DNA of 15,613 nucleotides from Planctomycetota bacterium (lineage in GTDB: Bacteria; Planctomycetota; Brocadiia; JAJRTI01): contig JAJRTI010000362.1 of the NCBI GenBank assembly GCA_024278415.1, positions 1 to 15,613 of the forward strand, written 5' to 3'. The position numbers and the translations under genes were made by a program. Positions 1 to 7,101 of the stretch are shown piece by piece. The notes below the pieces were generated by a model. It made no database searches. It saw only the letters and a list, made by a program, of their open reading frames with translations, and was not told where the DNA came from. The first letter of the stretch is position 1. Each line of letters begins with the position of its first letter.

Positions 1-2
1 GG

Positions 3-1571
3 GCCACTCCCATCGACGCCAAGGACGCCGCGCCGCGCGAGAGCAAGGGCGAGATCAAGTACGGCGGCCGGCTCACGACCTTCCCCGACGGCCGGCGCGT
101 GGTGCACTACGACCTCGCGGGCCGCATCCTAAAGGTGCAGGATCCCAAGACCAAGGCGGTGAAGACAATCCGCTTCGACTACCAGTCCGGCGGTGCGCGC
201 ATCACAAGCCTGGGGCCGGGCCCGGACGGAATCGTGTACGGCTCGACCTGCCATCCCATGAACCTGTTCAAGCTCGACGTGCGCACCGGCGCGCTCACGG
301 ACATGGGGCACATCAAGGCGATCGGCGGCGGCAACTTCTGCGCAATCGCGAGCCGCGGGAGCATGGTCTTCGGCGCGGAGTACGCCGGCGGCCGGCTGTG
401 GGCGTATGACACCGCGAAGCCGTGGAATCCCAACGGCATGCGCCGCGACCTCGCGGTGGACGCGGGCGAGCTGATGGAGCGATCCTCGTGCAAGGACGGC
501 CACTTCAGCTACTTGGCCAAGCACGACGTCGCGTTCCTCTGCGGCGACAAGTTCGGTGCGGAGGGCGCGTTCCGGCTCGACGCGCCGGCTGATGGCCAGT
601 ACTACGTGCACGTCGCGCCATACCGCGCGCCGAGGTACTGCCGCGTGCAATTCCTCCTCGACGGCAAGCCGCTCGGCGAGCCGTACGCGGCCGCGGGCGA
701 CATTATCGAGCCGGGCGCCCTGCTCACATTTGGCCCCCTGAAGCTGAAGGCCGGCGCGCACGCGCTCGGCATCCGCACGCTGGAGACGCCGGGTCAGAAG
801 CCCTGGTTCGCGGTGTGCTCCGCGGAGTTGTCCACGGACCCGCGCGAGGGGTTCGCGGTCGCGCCCTCGCGCAACCCGGCCGTGCTCGCGCAGTGGAAGC
901 GCGACATCTGCCGCCCGCGCACCGCGCTCGCGCATCCCGACGGCAAGCACGTGATCATGGCCGGTTTCGCGGGGTACGGCCTCGTGGGCGGCGGCATCGG
1001 CATCTACAACACCGAGACGAAAAAGGCGACGCTACTCATTGCGGACAAGGACCTGCTGCCCGGCCAAAGCTGCATCACGATCAAGGCCTTGCCCAACGGC
1101 GACCTCGTGGGCGGCACGTCGATCAGTGCGCCGGGTGGAGGCCACGCGACAGCAAGGGATGCGGAGCTGTTCGTGATCGACTGGCGCACGAAAAAGCTCG
1201 TGTGGCACGCGGCGCCGGTGAAGGGCGATCCGAACGTGGTCAGCATCGAAGTGCTGCCAGACGGCCGGGTGTGCGGCCTGTCCGGCAATTCCACGTTTTT
1301 CGTGTTCGATCCGAAGCGCCGGGAGTTCGTGCACAGGCAGCGCTGGCGGGAGTATCCCGGCGTGCCGCGGCACGCGTTGCATCTCAGCCGCGACGGCAAG
1401 CTCTACGCGCTCACGCGGGCCGCGATCTTGCGCGTGGATCTGGAGACCTTCGCACCCAAGCGGCTCGCCAAGCCTCCCACGGCGATCAGCGCCGGAGGCG
1501 CGCTTGTGCATGGCAAACTCTGCTACGCGAGCGGAGCGCGGGTGTGGACGTACGCGTTGACTGCCCCATAG
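3..1571 (+). CDS. Beta-propeller-like protein with inserted jelly-roll-like segment, 5' partial
   Basis: The frame is open from the first bases of the window and ends at TAG 1569-1571, so the true start lies upstream and 522 codons are visible. The protein reads as repeated beta-propeller blades: strand-rich segments with GxVYGSTxxxxxLFKLDVRTG, GRLWAYDT, IGIYNTETKKA, LFVIDWRTKKLVW and FFVFDPKRREF, each a blade ending in a D-x-T/R turn. Between residues about 189 and 278 (counted from base 3) is a different segment containing APADGQYYVHV, FLLDGKPLG and LKAGAHALGIRT. It has the look of the jelly-roll, carbohydrate-binding-like domains common in secreted proteins of Planctomycetes-type bacteria. 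It probably acts outside the cytoplasm as a glycan- or ligand-binding scaffold, but the signal peptide, if any, is outside the window. The exact enzyme or binding role is unknown. A GTG at 99 could be mistaken for a start, but coding sequence clearly continues upstream of it. Confidence 0.7.
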   Translation, partial: ATPIDAKDAAPRESKGEIKYGGRLTTFPDGRRVVHYDLAGRILKVQDPKTKAVKTIRFDYQSGGARITSLGPGPDGIVYGSTCHPMNLFKLDVRTGALTDMGHIKAIGGGNFCAIASRGSMVFGAEYAGGRLWAYDTAKPWNPNGMRRDLAVDAGELMERSSCKDGHFSYLAKHDVAFLCGDKFGAEGAFRLDAPADGQYYVHVAPYRAPRYCRVQFLLDGKPLGEPYAAAGDIIEPGALLTFGPLKLKAGAHALGIRTLETPGQKPWFAVCSAELSTDPREGFAVAPSRNPAVLAQWKRDICRPRTALAHPDGKHVIMAGFAGYGLVGGGIGIYNTETKKATLLIADKDLLPGQSCITIKALPNGDLVGGTSISAPGGGHATARDAELFVIDWRTKKLVWHAAPVKGDPNVVSIEVLPDGRVCGLSGNSTFFVFDPKRREFVHRQRWREYPGVPRHALHLSRDGKLYALTRAAILRVDLETFAPKRLAKPPTAISAGGALVHGKLCYASGARVWTYALTAP

Positions 1572-1585
1572 GCCGGTGCTATCAT
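1557..1585 (+). promoter_or_regulatory. Sigma70-like promoter for the first Gfo/Idh gene
   Basis: TTGACT at 1557-1562 and TATCAT at 1580-1585 are separated by exactly 17 bases, each matching five of six consensus positions. The -35 box and spacer overlap the last codons and stop of the propeller gene. Transcription would start near 1592, just upstream of the oxidoreductase start codons at 1613 or 1628. Seen by eye only; not tested. Confidence 0.45.
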
Positions 1586-1627
1586 GGCCCGCCGCACGAA
1601 TCCGACGTTTGCATGAGAACGCGCAAT

Positions 1628-2665
1628 ATGAGTAAGACCATCAAGACGGCCGTCGTGGGCTACGGATTTGCCGGGCGGTCGTTCCATTCGTATCTCATCA
1701 ACTTGACGCCAGGCTTGGACCTGTACGCGGTGAGCACCCGCGACCCCGGCCGCCGCGCGCAGGCGGAGGCCGACTACGGCGTCAAGACCTATGCCGCGCT
1801 TGACGACTTGCTCAAGGACGACGAAGTCGAGCTGGTCGTGATCGCCACCCCGCACCACGTGCACAAGGACCTGTGCGTGCAGACCATGGACGCGGGCAAG
1901 CACTGCGTGGTGGACAAGGCGCTGTGCCTGACCATGGCCGAGGCGGAGGAGATGATCGCGGCCCGCGACCGCAACAGCGTCATGTTCAGCGTGTTCCACA
2001 ACCGGCGCTGGGACGGCGGCTTCCTGACTGTGAAGCAAGTGAAGGAGTCGGGCCTGCTCGGCAAGTGGTTCGCGGTCGAGGCTACCGTGTTCAATTGGCG
2101 CCCAGCAGGGAACTGGCGCGCGATCAAAGCGCAGGTGGGCGGCCAGCTCTATGACTGGGGCGCGCATCTCGTGGACCAAGCGCTGTTGCTCGCGGACTCG
2201 AAGCCCACGCGCGTGTGGTGCCACGCCCGGCCCGTGGTGTGGGACATGGACGTGGACAGCCACGCCAAATGCGTGATCGAGTTCGAGGACGGGCTTTGCT
2301 ACACGGTCGAGTTGAGCCGCGGCGCGCGCATCCCCAAGCCTCGGTGGCTGATCCAAGGCGACAAGGGCACGCTCGTGAAGCCGGGCCTCGATCCGCAAGA
2401 AGCGGCCATGATCGCGGGCAACATTGACGCCGCGGTGAACCCGCCCGAGGACCGCGCACGCGTGGTGACCGAGGTGGGCGGCCTCGAGGCGGACATGGTG
2501 CTTGAAACGATTCCCGGGCGCTGGCGTAATTACTACGAAAACATCGCGGACGTGCTGCTGAACGGCGCGGACCTGGCGGTCACGGCTGAAGAAGCGGCTG
2601 AGGTCGTGCGCGTGGTCGAGGCGGCGATGCAGTCCGCGGAGACCGGCGAGGCCGTGGCCCTGTAG
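1628..2665 (+). CDS. Gfo/Idh/MocA family NAD(P)-dependent oxidoreductase
   Basis: A 345-residue protein, normal for the family, with an N-terminal Rossmann fold and a C-terminal GFO_IDH_MocA alpha/beta domain. The dinucleotide-binding loop is GYGFAG at residues 11-16, followed by a strand ending VSTRDP. VIATPHHVHKDL is the usual IATPxxxH stretch, and the EKP motif appears as D96-K97-A98, which keeps the catalytic-type lysine. The substrate-site motif D-x-x-x-H is present as D176 and H180 in LYDWGAHLVD. Members oxidise or reduce sugars, inositols or related polyols with NAD(P); the substrate here cannot be told. ATG 1628 (MSKTIKTAVV) fits the family N-terminus best; ATG 1613 would add five residues, and neither has a strong ribosome site. 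A promoter overlaps the previous gene's end, and the lipoprotein gene follows after 23 bases. Confidence 0.9.
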   Translation: MSKTIKTAVVGYGFAGRSFHSYLINLTPGLDLYAVSTRDPGRRAQAEADYGVKTYAALDDLLKDDEVELVVIATPHHVHKDLCVQTMDAGKHCVVDKALCLTMAEAEEMIAARDRNSVMFSVFHNRRWDGGFLTVKQVKESGLLGKWFAVEATVFNWRPAGNWRAIKAQVGGQLYDWGAHLVDQALLLADSKPTRVWCHARPVVWDMDVDSHAKCVIEFEDGLCYTVELSRGARIPKPRWLIQGDKGTLVKPGLDPQEAAMIAGNIDAAVNPPEDRARVVTEVGGLEADMVLETIPGRWRNYYENIADVLLNGADLAVTAEEAAEVVRVVEAAMQSAETGEAVAL

Positions 2666-2688
2666 CGTCCATCGAGGAGCCCCTAAGC

Positions 2689-3531
2689 ATGAAGCATCTG
2701 CACTACGCCGCGGCCGCGGCGCTGCTGTTCGCGGCCGGCTGCAAGTCGTTCGATGCGCGGTTGAAAGACTTGCGAGACTGTGCGCGCGTGTCGGTGGGCG
2801 TGGGAACCGGCGTGTCTGCGGAAGTGCGCGCCGGCGCGTTCACCTGGCCGGCGATCGGCACCACGACCAAGACCCATCGGGTGGGCTTCGAGAACCGGCA
2901 CATCGCGGGCTACTGGTATTCGGAAGAGACGCCGTTCCCCATTGTGGACATAGCGGCGAAAAGCATCCCGTTGCTGTCGCCAGTGCCGATTGGGCAAGGG
3001 GCGCCGCCCCGCGACAAAGGCGGGATCGACGCCGGCCGCGCGGCCAGCCGGCAGGCATTGGATCGGCTTCGGGGCCGCGGCGCGAACGCGGTGGCCATGG
3101 ACCGCGCCCGCGAGGCGAGCAGCCGCGCCCGGGCAGCGCGCGCCCGCGCGCGTGCATCCGCCAACGACCTCCGGACGCGCAATCCCGAGGCGCCCCAACT
3201 CACCGGCGGCGCCCGCCACACGGAACAGAAACTGAAGATGCCCGAACAGTTGGCAGGCTGGACGCTCTCGTACAAGCGCCACGACGAAGCCGTCGAGGGT
3301 GCGGGCCAAGGTATCAAGCGCGTCACGCATATGATAAAGCGAGGTTACTGGCACCCCTGGCACACGCCGTTGAAAGAGGAAGAGTTAAAGGCGTTCAACA
3401 GCGCCCTGGATCTTGAAGTGGGCGCCACGCTCGGAGTCGTGTCTGTGCGAGGGGGGGTGAACGTGTTCGAGATCCTCGACTTTGTCTTCGGGATCTTCTG
3501 GTGTGATATTGCGCAGGACGACGGCGACTGA
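2689..3531 (+). CDS. Hypothetical lipoprotein with Arg/Ala-rich middle and conserved acidic C-terminus
   Basis: A 280-residue protein. It opens with a short hydrophobic stretch and a lipobox-like AAGC ending at Cys18, so it is predicted to be a lipoprotein. The mature part starts KSFDARLKDLRDCARVSVGVG, a glycine/valine-rich segment. Residues about 115-166 are a low-complexity Arg/Ala-rich run (SSRARAARARARASAND) that is probably helical and looks like an insertion. The last 43 residues carry GGVNVFEILDFVFG followed by D-I and an acidic DDGD end. I recall similar G-x-N-x-x-E-x-x-DF...D...DD endings in uncharacterised lipoproteins of Planctomycetes-like and Lentisphaerae-like genomes, but cannot confirm this here. 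No enzymatic motif is visible and no function is assigned. GGAG nine bases before ATG 2689 supports the start. It is probably cotranscribed with the preceding oxidoreductase. Confidence 0.7.
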   Translation: MKHLHYAAAAALLFAAGCKSFDARLKDLRDCARVSVGVGTGVSAEVRAGAFTWPAIGTTTKTHRVGFENRHIAGYWYSEETPFPIVDIAAKSIPLLSPVPIGQGAPPRDKGGIDAGRAASRQALDRLRGRGANAVAMDRAREASSRARAARARARASANDLRTRNPEAPQLTGGARHTEQKLKMPEQLAGWTLSYKRHDEAVEGAGQGIKRVTHMIKRGYWHPWHTPLKEEELKAFNSALDLEVGATLGVVSVRGGVNVFEILDFVFGIFWCDIAQDDGD

Positions 3532-3635
3532 CGGCCGGCCAGCATCCGCGCGCTGGGCGCTTCCGGCCCATACGAATTCGGCGCGGGGGCGATGGGCGTC
3601 AAGGCGTGTGCCGCGAACTGAAGCAGCAGTGCCCG

Positions 3636-3656
3636 CGTGAAACGTAAAGCGCAAAC
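3636..3656 (+). repeat. Three-unit heptamer array (CGTGAAA family)
   Basis: Within the 164-base spacer 3532-3695 there are three consecutive 7-base units: CGTGAAA, CGTAAAG, CGCAAAC. The first 16 bases, CGTGAAACGTAAAGCG, recur exactly at 14215-14230. The rest of the spacer is GC-rich with the palindrome GGCCGGCC near 3533 and no clear terminator or promoter. Confidence 0.6.
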
Positions 3657-3695
3657 ACAAGCCGGAGCGTTCACGTCACTATCAAGGAGCGACCC

Positions 3696-4769
3696 ATGAG
3701 TTTCACAGGATTTGCCATCATCGGCGCGGGCTGGCGGGCCGAGTTCTTCCTGCGCGTCGCGCATGCGCTGCCCGATCGCTTCCGCGTCGCCGGCATGGTC
3801 GTGCGCAATGCGGACAAGGGCAAGGCCATCGAGGAACGGTGGAGTTTGCCAACCTATCGCACCCTTGACGAGTTGTTGAACGACTGCGACATCCAGTTTG
3901 CGGTCGTGTGCGTGTCCGGCGGGGCGAACGCCGAAGTGGTGACCGCGGTCGCCGAGCGCGGCGTGCCGGCGTTGGCGGAAACGCCGCCGGGCGCGACGCT
4001 GGAGGAACTCGCCGCGCTGCACGAGTTGGCAGAGAAGGGCGCGAAGATCCAAGTCGCCGAGCAGTACGTCTTCCAGCCGTTGCATGCCGCGCGGCTCGCG
4101 ATCGTCGCGTCCGGCAAACTCGGCAGCGTGACGCAGGCCCAGGTCTCGGCCGCGCATGGGTACCATGGCACGAGTTTGATTCGCCACTTCCTCGGCGTGG
4201 CGTTCGAGGAGTGCGCAATCACCGCGCGCCGTTTCACGTCCCCAATCGTCGCCGGCCCTGGCCGCGACGGCCCGCCGACCGAGGAGAAGCTTACGAACTC
4301 GGGCCAGACCCTCGCCTGGCTCGACTTTGGCGGCAAGCTCGGAGTTTTCGATTTCACCGGCGACCAGTACTTCTCGTGGGTGCGATCGCCGCGGCTGCTC
4401 GTGCGCGGGGAGAAGGGCGAGATCAACAACGAAACCGTGCGCTACCTCGAAGACTACCTGACCCCGATCGAGTTCGACTTGCAGCGCATGGACGCCGGGC
4501 AGAAGGGCAACCTCGAAGGCTACTACCACAAGGGCTATCTTGCCGGCAGCGAGTGGGTCTACCGCAACCCGTTCGCCCCCGCGCGCCTGACCGACGACGA
4601 GATTGCCATCGCGACGTCGTTGGCGAAGATGGGCGCGTATGCGGCCGGCGGGCCGAGCTTCTACAGCCTCGCAGACGCGGCGCAAGACCGCTATCTCGAC
4701 CTCATGATCGAGAAGGCGGCGAAGACGGGTGAGAAGGTCGAGACCGCGCGGCAGCCGTGGGGGCGCTAG
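3696..4769 (+). CDS. Gfo/Idh/MocA-like protein lacking the EKP lysine
   Basis: A 357-residue protein with the family layout. The Rossmann loop is GAGWRA in FAIIGAGWRAEFF, then VAGMVVRNADKG, then FAVVCVSG, which replaces the usual IATP. The EKP position reads E95-T96-P97 (LAETPPGATLEEL), so the lysine that normally helps hydride transfer is absent. The D-x-x-x-H substrate motif is also not recognisable; the equivalent region is HGYHGTSLIRHFLG at residues 154-167, rich in histidines. It may use a different catalytic set, act on an unusual substrate, or be a non-catalytic sugar or cofactor binder. The C-terminal part (ending around EGYYHKGYLAGSEWVY and the helix-rich tail) is intact with no frameshift, which argues for selection. 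AAGGAG seven bases before ATG 3696 fixes the start. It is convergent with maf, separated by an intergenic repeat. Confidence 0.8.
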   Translation: MSFTGFAIIGAGWRAEFFLRVAHALPDRFRVAGMVVRNADKGKAIEERWSLPTYRTLDELLNDCDIQFAVVCVSGGANAEVVTAVAERGVPALAETPPGATLEELAALHELAEKGAKIQVAEQYVFQPLHAARLAIVASGKLGSVTQAQVSAAHGYHGTSLIRHFLGVAFEECAITARRFTSPIVAGPGRDGPPTEEKLTNSGQTLAWLDFGGKLGVFDFTGDQYFSWVRSPRLLVRGEKGEINNETVRYLEDYLTPIEFDLQRMDAGQKGNLEGYYHKGYLAGSEWVYRNPFAPARLTDDEIAIATSLAKMGAYAAGGPSFYSLADAAQDRYLDLMIEKAAKTGEKVETARQPWGR

Positions 4770-4773
4770 TCCT

Positions 4774-4908
4774 CCCAAGAACGTGGCAGATGTGCCAGGT
4801 TTCGCGCAGTGGGCTGGAGCGGAAGGCCTTCGCCTTCCGTGTCGTTCCCGACCGAGGGCTCGGAATATGAAGGCCTTCCGCCCCATCTCGACGGTTTGGG
4901 CGAAGCTT
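4774..4908 (+). repeat. Dispersed intergenic element, copy 1
   Basis: This element fills the spacer between the convergent ends of the second oxidoreductase and maf. It matches the reverse complement of 8709-8852 along its whole length, in shared blocks: CCCAAGAACGTGGCA at the left end, a 31-base core at 4816-4846 with one mismatch, a diverged TCGGAAT block, CTCGACGGT, and GCGAAGCTT at the right end. The core contains the hairpin GGAAGGC-CTTC-GCCTTCC (4821-4838). The last base overlaps the maf stop codon. I see no terminal inverted repeats, target-site duplication or coding capacity. It may serve as a two-way transcription end, but it has no T-tract. Confidence 0.75.
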
Positions 4909-5504
4909 TACTGATCCAGGCTGGCCAGCATGTCCGCAAGCAATTCCAGAGGCAGGCCGACGACGTTCGAGAAGCTCCCGTCGATGCGCTCGATGAACGC
5001 GTCCGCGGTCTCCTGGATGGCGTACGCGCCGGCCTTGCCGAAGCTCTCGCCGGTCGCGACGTAGGCCTCGATCTCGGCACGAGGCACGTCGCGCATGTGG
5101 ATCGCGGTCGCCGCCGCCTCGCACGCCTCGAACCCCGTGGCCGCGTCGATGAGGCAGAGGGCGGTGATGCACGCGTGCCGTGTCCCGCTCAACTTAGAGA
5201 GGATCTCGACCGCGTGCGCCGCGTCGCGAGGCTTGCCGATAATCTCATCGCCCAGCGCGACGACCGTGTCCGCGCCGAGGATGAGGCCAGCATGGAGACG
5301 TGTGGCGACCGAACGCGCCTTGAGCCGCGCCAGGTGCTTCGCGTGCTCCGCGGGATCCAGGTTGGCCGGGGCGTGCTCGTCGTCCGTGGGCTCGACGACC
5401 ACGAAGTCGTAGCCCGCGTCCGCGAGAAGCTGACGCCGCCGGGGGGATGAAGAGGCAAGGATCAATTGGGGAGACAAGGAGATGGTTGATGGTTGATGCT
5501 TCAT
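4908..5504 (-). CDS. maf: Maf-like nucleoside triphosphate pyrophosphatase
   Basis: A 198-residue protein, the usual Maf size. Maf proteins hydrolyse non-canonical or pyrimidine nucleoside triphosphates to the monophosphate and pyrophosphate in the cytoplasm (house-cleaning), and some affect septum formation. Family signatures are LILASSSPRRRQLL (residues 14-27), GADTVVALGDEIIGKPRD (77-94), ILSKLSGTRH (101-110) and GKAGAYAIQ followed by FIERIDGSFSNVVGLPL (156-186). The family's usual IQG is IQE here. The start is uncertain. The ATG at 5504 has no Shine-Dalgarno, and codons 3-8 lie in a heptamer tandem repeat (5481-5501), so an in-frame TTG at 5477 just after the repeat is an alternative. The frame is open by chance to 5972, but that extension is spacer DNA full of palindromes. 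The gene lies downstream of the amidase gene, on the same strand, after 271 bases. Confidence 0.92.
   Translation of the reverse strand: MKHQPSTISLSPQLILASSSPRRRQLLADAGYDFVVVEPTDDEHAPANLDPAEHAKHLARLKARSVATRLHAGLILGADTVVALGDEIIGKPRDAAHAVEILSKLSGTRHACITALCLIDAATGFEACEAAATAIHMRDVPRAEIEAYVATGESFGKAGAYAIQETADAFIERIDGSFSNVVGLPLELLADMLASLDQ
5481..5501 (+). repeat. Three-unit heptamer array inside the maf 5' end
   Basis: Units GATGGTT, GATGGTT, GATGCTT follow each other with a 7-base period. On the maf strand this reads as CAACCAT repeats and encodes the first variable residues (HQPSTI) before the conserved LILASSSPRR. It has the same period as the arrays at 3636, 5627 and 14208, but a different unit. 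Confidence 0.55.
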
Positions 5505-5775
5505 GCGCGGCCGACAGCGCATTGGCTTGCCCAATACAAGCCGGGCTTCGCCCGCAACCCAAGGCCACTGACCGCCATGGATCAGAGGCAAGACATCATG
5601 GCGTGTGGAGCGCAGGTTCGCTGTTTCGTATTGCGTATTGCGTATCTCGGATCGCGATCCGAATACGCAATACGCTGCCAAGAGTGCACGCACACCGCGC
5701 AACTTCTTGTTTTTCGCTACCGTCCCTGACGGTGAAGGCACCAATCTCTGCCACCTGCGCAATAGTCGGTTCTGG
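5505..5775. other. Maf-amidase spacer filled with palindromes
   Basis: This 271-base spacer holds no gene I can support. Besides the 7-base-period palindrome at 5627-5675 it has three short hairpins: ATTGG-5-CCAAT at 5521-5535, CGGGC-TTC-GCCCG at 5542-5554, and ACCGTC-CCT-GACGGT at 5719-5733. On the minus strand the last one follows the amidase stop but is followed by an A-rich, not U-rich, stretch, so it is not a canonical intrinsic terminator. I found no convincing promoter for maf. Confidence 0.6.
5627..5675. repeat. Heptamer-period palindrome (CGTATTG units)
   Basis: Left units CGTATTG, CGTATTG, CGTATCT lead into the perfect 14-base palindrome CGGATCGCGATCCG (5648-5661). They are mirrored on the right by AATACGC, AATACGC. 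Bases 5633-5675 form a near-perfect 43-base inverted repeat with a one-base bulge. The 7-base period runs through the whole structure. Confidence 0.75.
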
Positions 5776-6942
5776 TCACGGGCTTGCCGCGGGGGCTTGG
5801 CGGGCGGTGACGGTGAAGTGGGGGTTGAGCACGGAGTTCTTGAACATGTTCTGATACTGCACCTCGACGCGATGTGGGCCCGGCGCGAGGCCATTGGGCA
5901 GGTCGACGCGGAGGCGGTATGTCTTGGCGTCGAACGTGAAGCGCGCGGGCTTGCCGTCGACGCGCACCGCAATCGAATCGCTGAGGATCATTTGTCGGTC
6001 GGCGCCCCAGTCACGCCGGTCGCGCAGGCCGTCGTCGAGTGTGAACTCGAGTATGGCCGATCGGTTTGGGGCCACCACGCCATCGTCGGGTTGGACCCAC
6101 GCGGCCTTAGGCAGGCCGCCCGCGGCGTAGCGCGCGAGGCCGACGAACAGCCCATGCGCCTCGCGCAGGTTGTACGCGGGGTCGCGCAGGCGTTGCTCCT
6201 CTTCGGGATGGGTGAAGAACGAACTCTCCGCCAACGCCGCGGTCACACGCGCGTGCCGCAGCACGCCGAACCCGGAGCGGTAGATCAGTTGGTCGCTCTT
6301 GACAGGGATGCCGGAAGTCTGCTCCAGGCGCAGTGCATCGCACAGGCCCCAACAGAGGGCGCGCGCGAGGTCCAAATCCGACGGCCGGCCGTCGACGGTC
6401 TTGTGGTACCACACGCTCGTGCGGTTGACCTTTGGATTGCCCACCGCGTTATGGTGCAGCGAGATGAACAGGTCGGCTCCCCACTCATTGGCGGTCTCCG
6501 CACGGTCGCTGAGGGAGACCGCCACGTCGCCTTCGCGCGTCAGCTTCACTTCTGCTCCCACGCGCGCGAGGAAATCGCGCAGGTATTGGGCGACGCGCAG
6601 GTTCACCTCCGCCTCGCGCACGCCGGTGGGCCCGCGCTTGTACGCGCGCTTCTGGGCGTCGCCGCCGTGGCCGGGGTCGAGGCAGATCTTCACGCCCTTC
6701 AGGTGCTTCGCATACACCGGGATCGGGTACGCGTCCAAGCCAATCCGTTCGAGAGCAAAGTCCGGCGGCGCGGGCAGGAGTGTGTCCACGCTCAGCATGG
6801 GGTCGCCTGGCGGTTCGCTTGGGCGCTCGGGCGCTGCCACGCGGGCCGGCTCTACACGATCGGGCTGCGCGGCACAGCCTGCCAACAGGAGAGCGAGCGC
6901 CAGCGTCGGGAGCAGGCTCCAAGGGATCTGGGGGGCAGTCAT
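5776..6942 (-). CDS. N-acetylmuramoyl-L-alanine amidase (Amidase_3), lipoprotein
   Basis: A 388-residue zinc hydrolase that cleaves the bond between N-acetylmuramic acid and L-alanine in peptidoglycan. A hydrophobic segment (residues 10-20) ends in the lipobox LAGC with Cys23, so it is probably anchored to a membrane as a lipoprotein. A Pro/Glu-rich linker follows to about residue 60. The Amidase_3 domain spans about 84-275, with zinc ligands His92 in LDPGHGG, Glu110 in REAEVNL and His163 in SLHHNA, and the likely catalytic Glu239 in LAESSFFTH. Residues about 290-388 form a beta-rich C-terminal extension (AILEFTLDDG, IAVRVDGKPARF, PGPHRVEVQYQN) resembling an Ig-like sandwich, perhaps for wall binding. 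GGAG seven bases before the ATG supports the start. It has a promoter with a perfect TATAAT in the divergent spacer with ppx. Confidence 0.93.
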   Translation of the reverse strand: MTAPQIPWSLLPTLALALLLAGCAAQPDRVEPARVAAPERPSEPPGDPMLSVDTLLPAPPDFALERIGLDAYPIPVYAKHLKGVKICLDPGHGGDAQKRAYKRGPTGVREAEVNLRVAQYLRDFLARVGAEVKLTREGDVAVSLSDRAETANEWGADLFISLHHNAVGNPKVNRTSVWYHKTVDGRPSDLDLARALCWGLCDALRLEQTSGIPVKSDQLIYRSGFGVLRHARVTAALAESSFFTHPEEEQRLRDPAYNLREAHGLFVGLARYAAGGLPKAAWVQPDDGVVAPNRSAILEFTLDDGLRDRRDWGADRQMILSDSIAVRVDGKPARFTFDAKTYRLRVDLPNGLAPGPHRVEVQYQNMFKNSVLNPHFTVTARQAPAASP

Positions 6943-6977
6943 GTGCGCGCTCCATGCGGATGCGGAAGTGGCGCGGC

Positions 6978-7006
6978 ATTATAGGCTCGCGTGCGGGTGC
7001 ATGCAA
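6978..7006 (-). promoter_or_regulatory. Sigma70-like promoter for the amidase gene
   Basis: On the minus strand, TTGCAT (7006-7001) and a perfect TATAAT (6983-6978) are separated by 17 bases. Transcription would start near 6971, about 28 bases before the amidase ATG at 6942. The -35 box is weak (three of six). Confidence 0.55.
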
Positions 7007-7073
7007 TTGGTGGGGGGAGAGGGCCGCGATCTGGCGCCCCCTCTGATTCGCAGACGCGCCATGCCCCGCGCGG

Positions 7074-7101
7074 TTGACTTCGTCTCCTGTGCAGATAGAA
7101 T
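7074..7101 (+). promoter_or_regulatory. Sigma70-like promoter for ppx
   Basis: TTGACT (7074-7079) and TAGAAT (7096-7101) are separated by 16 bases, each five of six to consensus. The predicted start is near 7108, about 40 bases before the ppx ATG at 7148. Together with the amidase promoter this makes a divergent control region, 6943-7147. Confidence 0.5.

Noticed and set aside
815..1627. Extension of the first Gfo/Idh frame back to 815
   Set aside because: It is out of frame with, and fully overlaps, the propeller gene. The Rossmann fold begins right after 1628, and a promoter lies at 1557-1585.
3345..4886. A 513-codon open frame on the minus strand, and similar long antisense frames at 5605-6984 (+), 7172-8446 (-), 9811-11094 (-) and 11904-13436 (-)
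   Set aside because: Each lies antisense to a clearly conserved gene, is Arg/Ala/His-rich with no recognisable motif, and is expected at this GC content.
5541..5570. Promoter for maf upstream of 5504 (TTGCGG with TATTGG on the minus strand)
   Set aside because: Both boxes match poorly and overlap a hairpin.
5719..5733. Hairpin ACCGTC-CCT-GACGGT as amidase terminator
   Set aside because: On the amidase strand it is followed by an A-rich, not U-rich, run, so it does not meet the intrinsic terminator pattern.
5505..5972. N-terminal extension of maf to base 5972
   Set aside because: The extension reads through the palindrome-rich spacer and into the antisense of the amidase 3' end. Conserved Maf sequence begins only after 5504.
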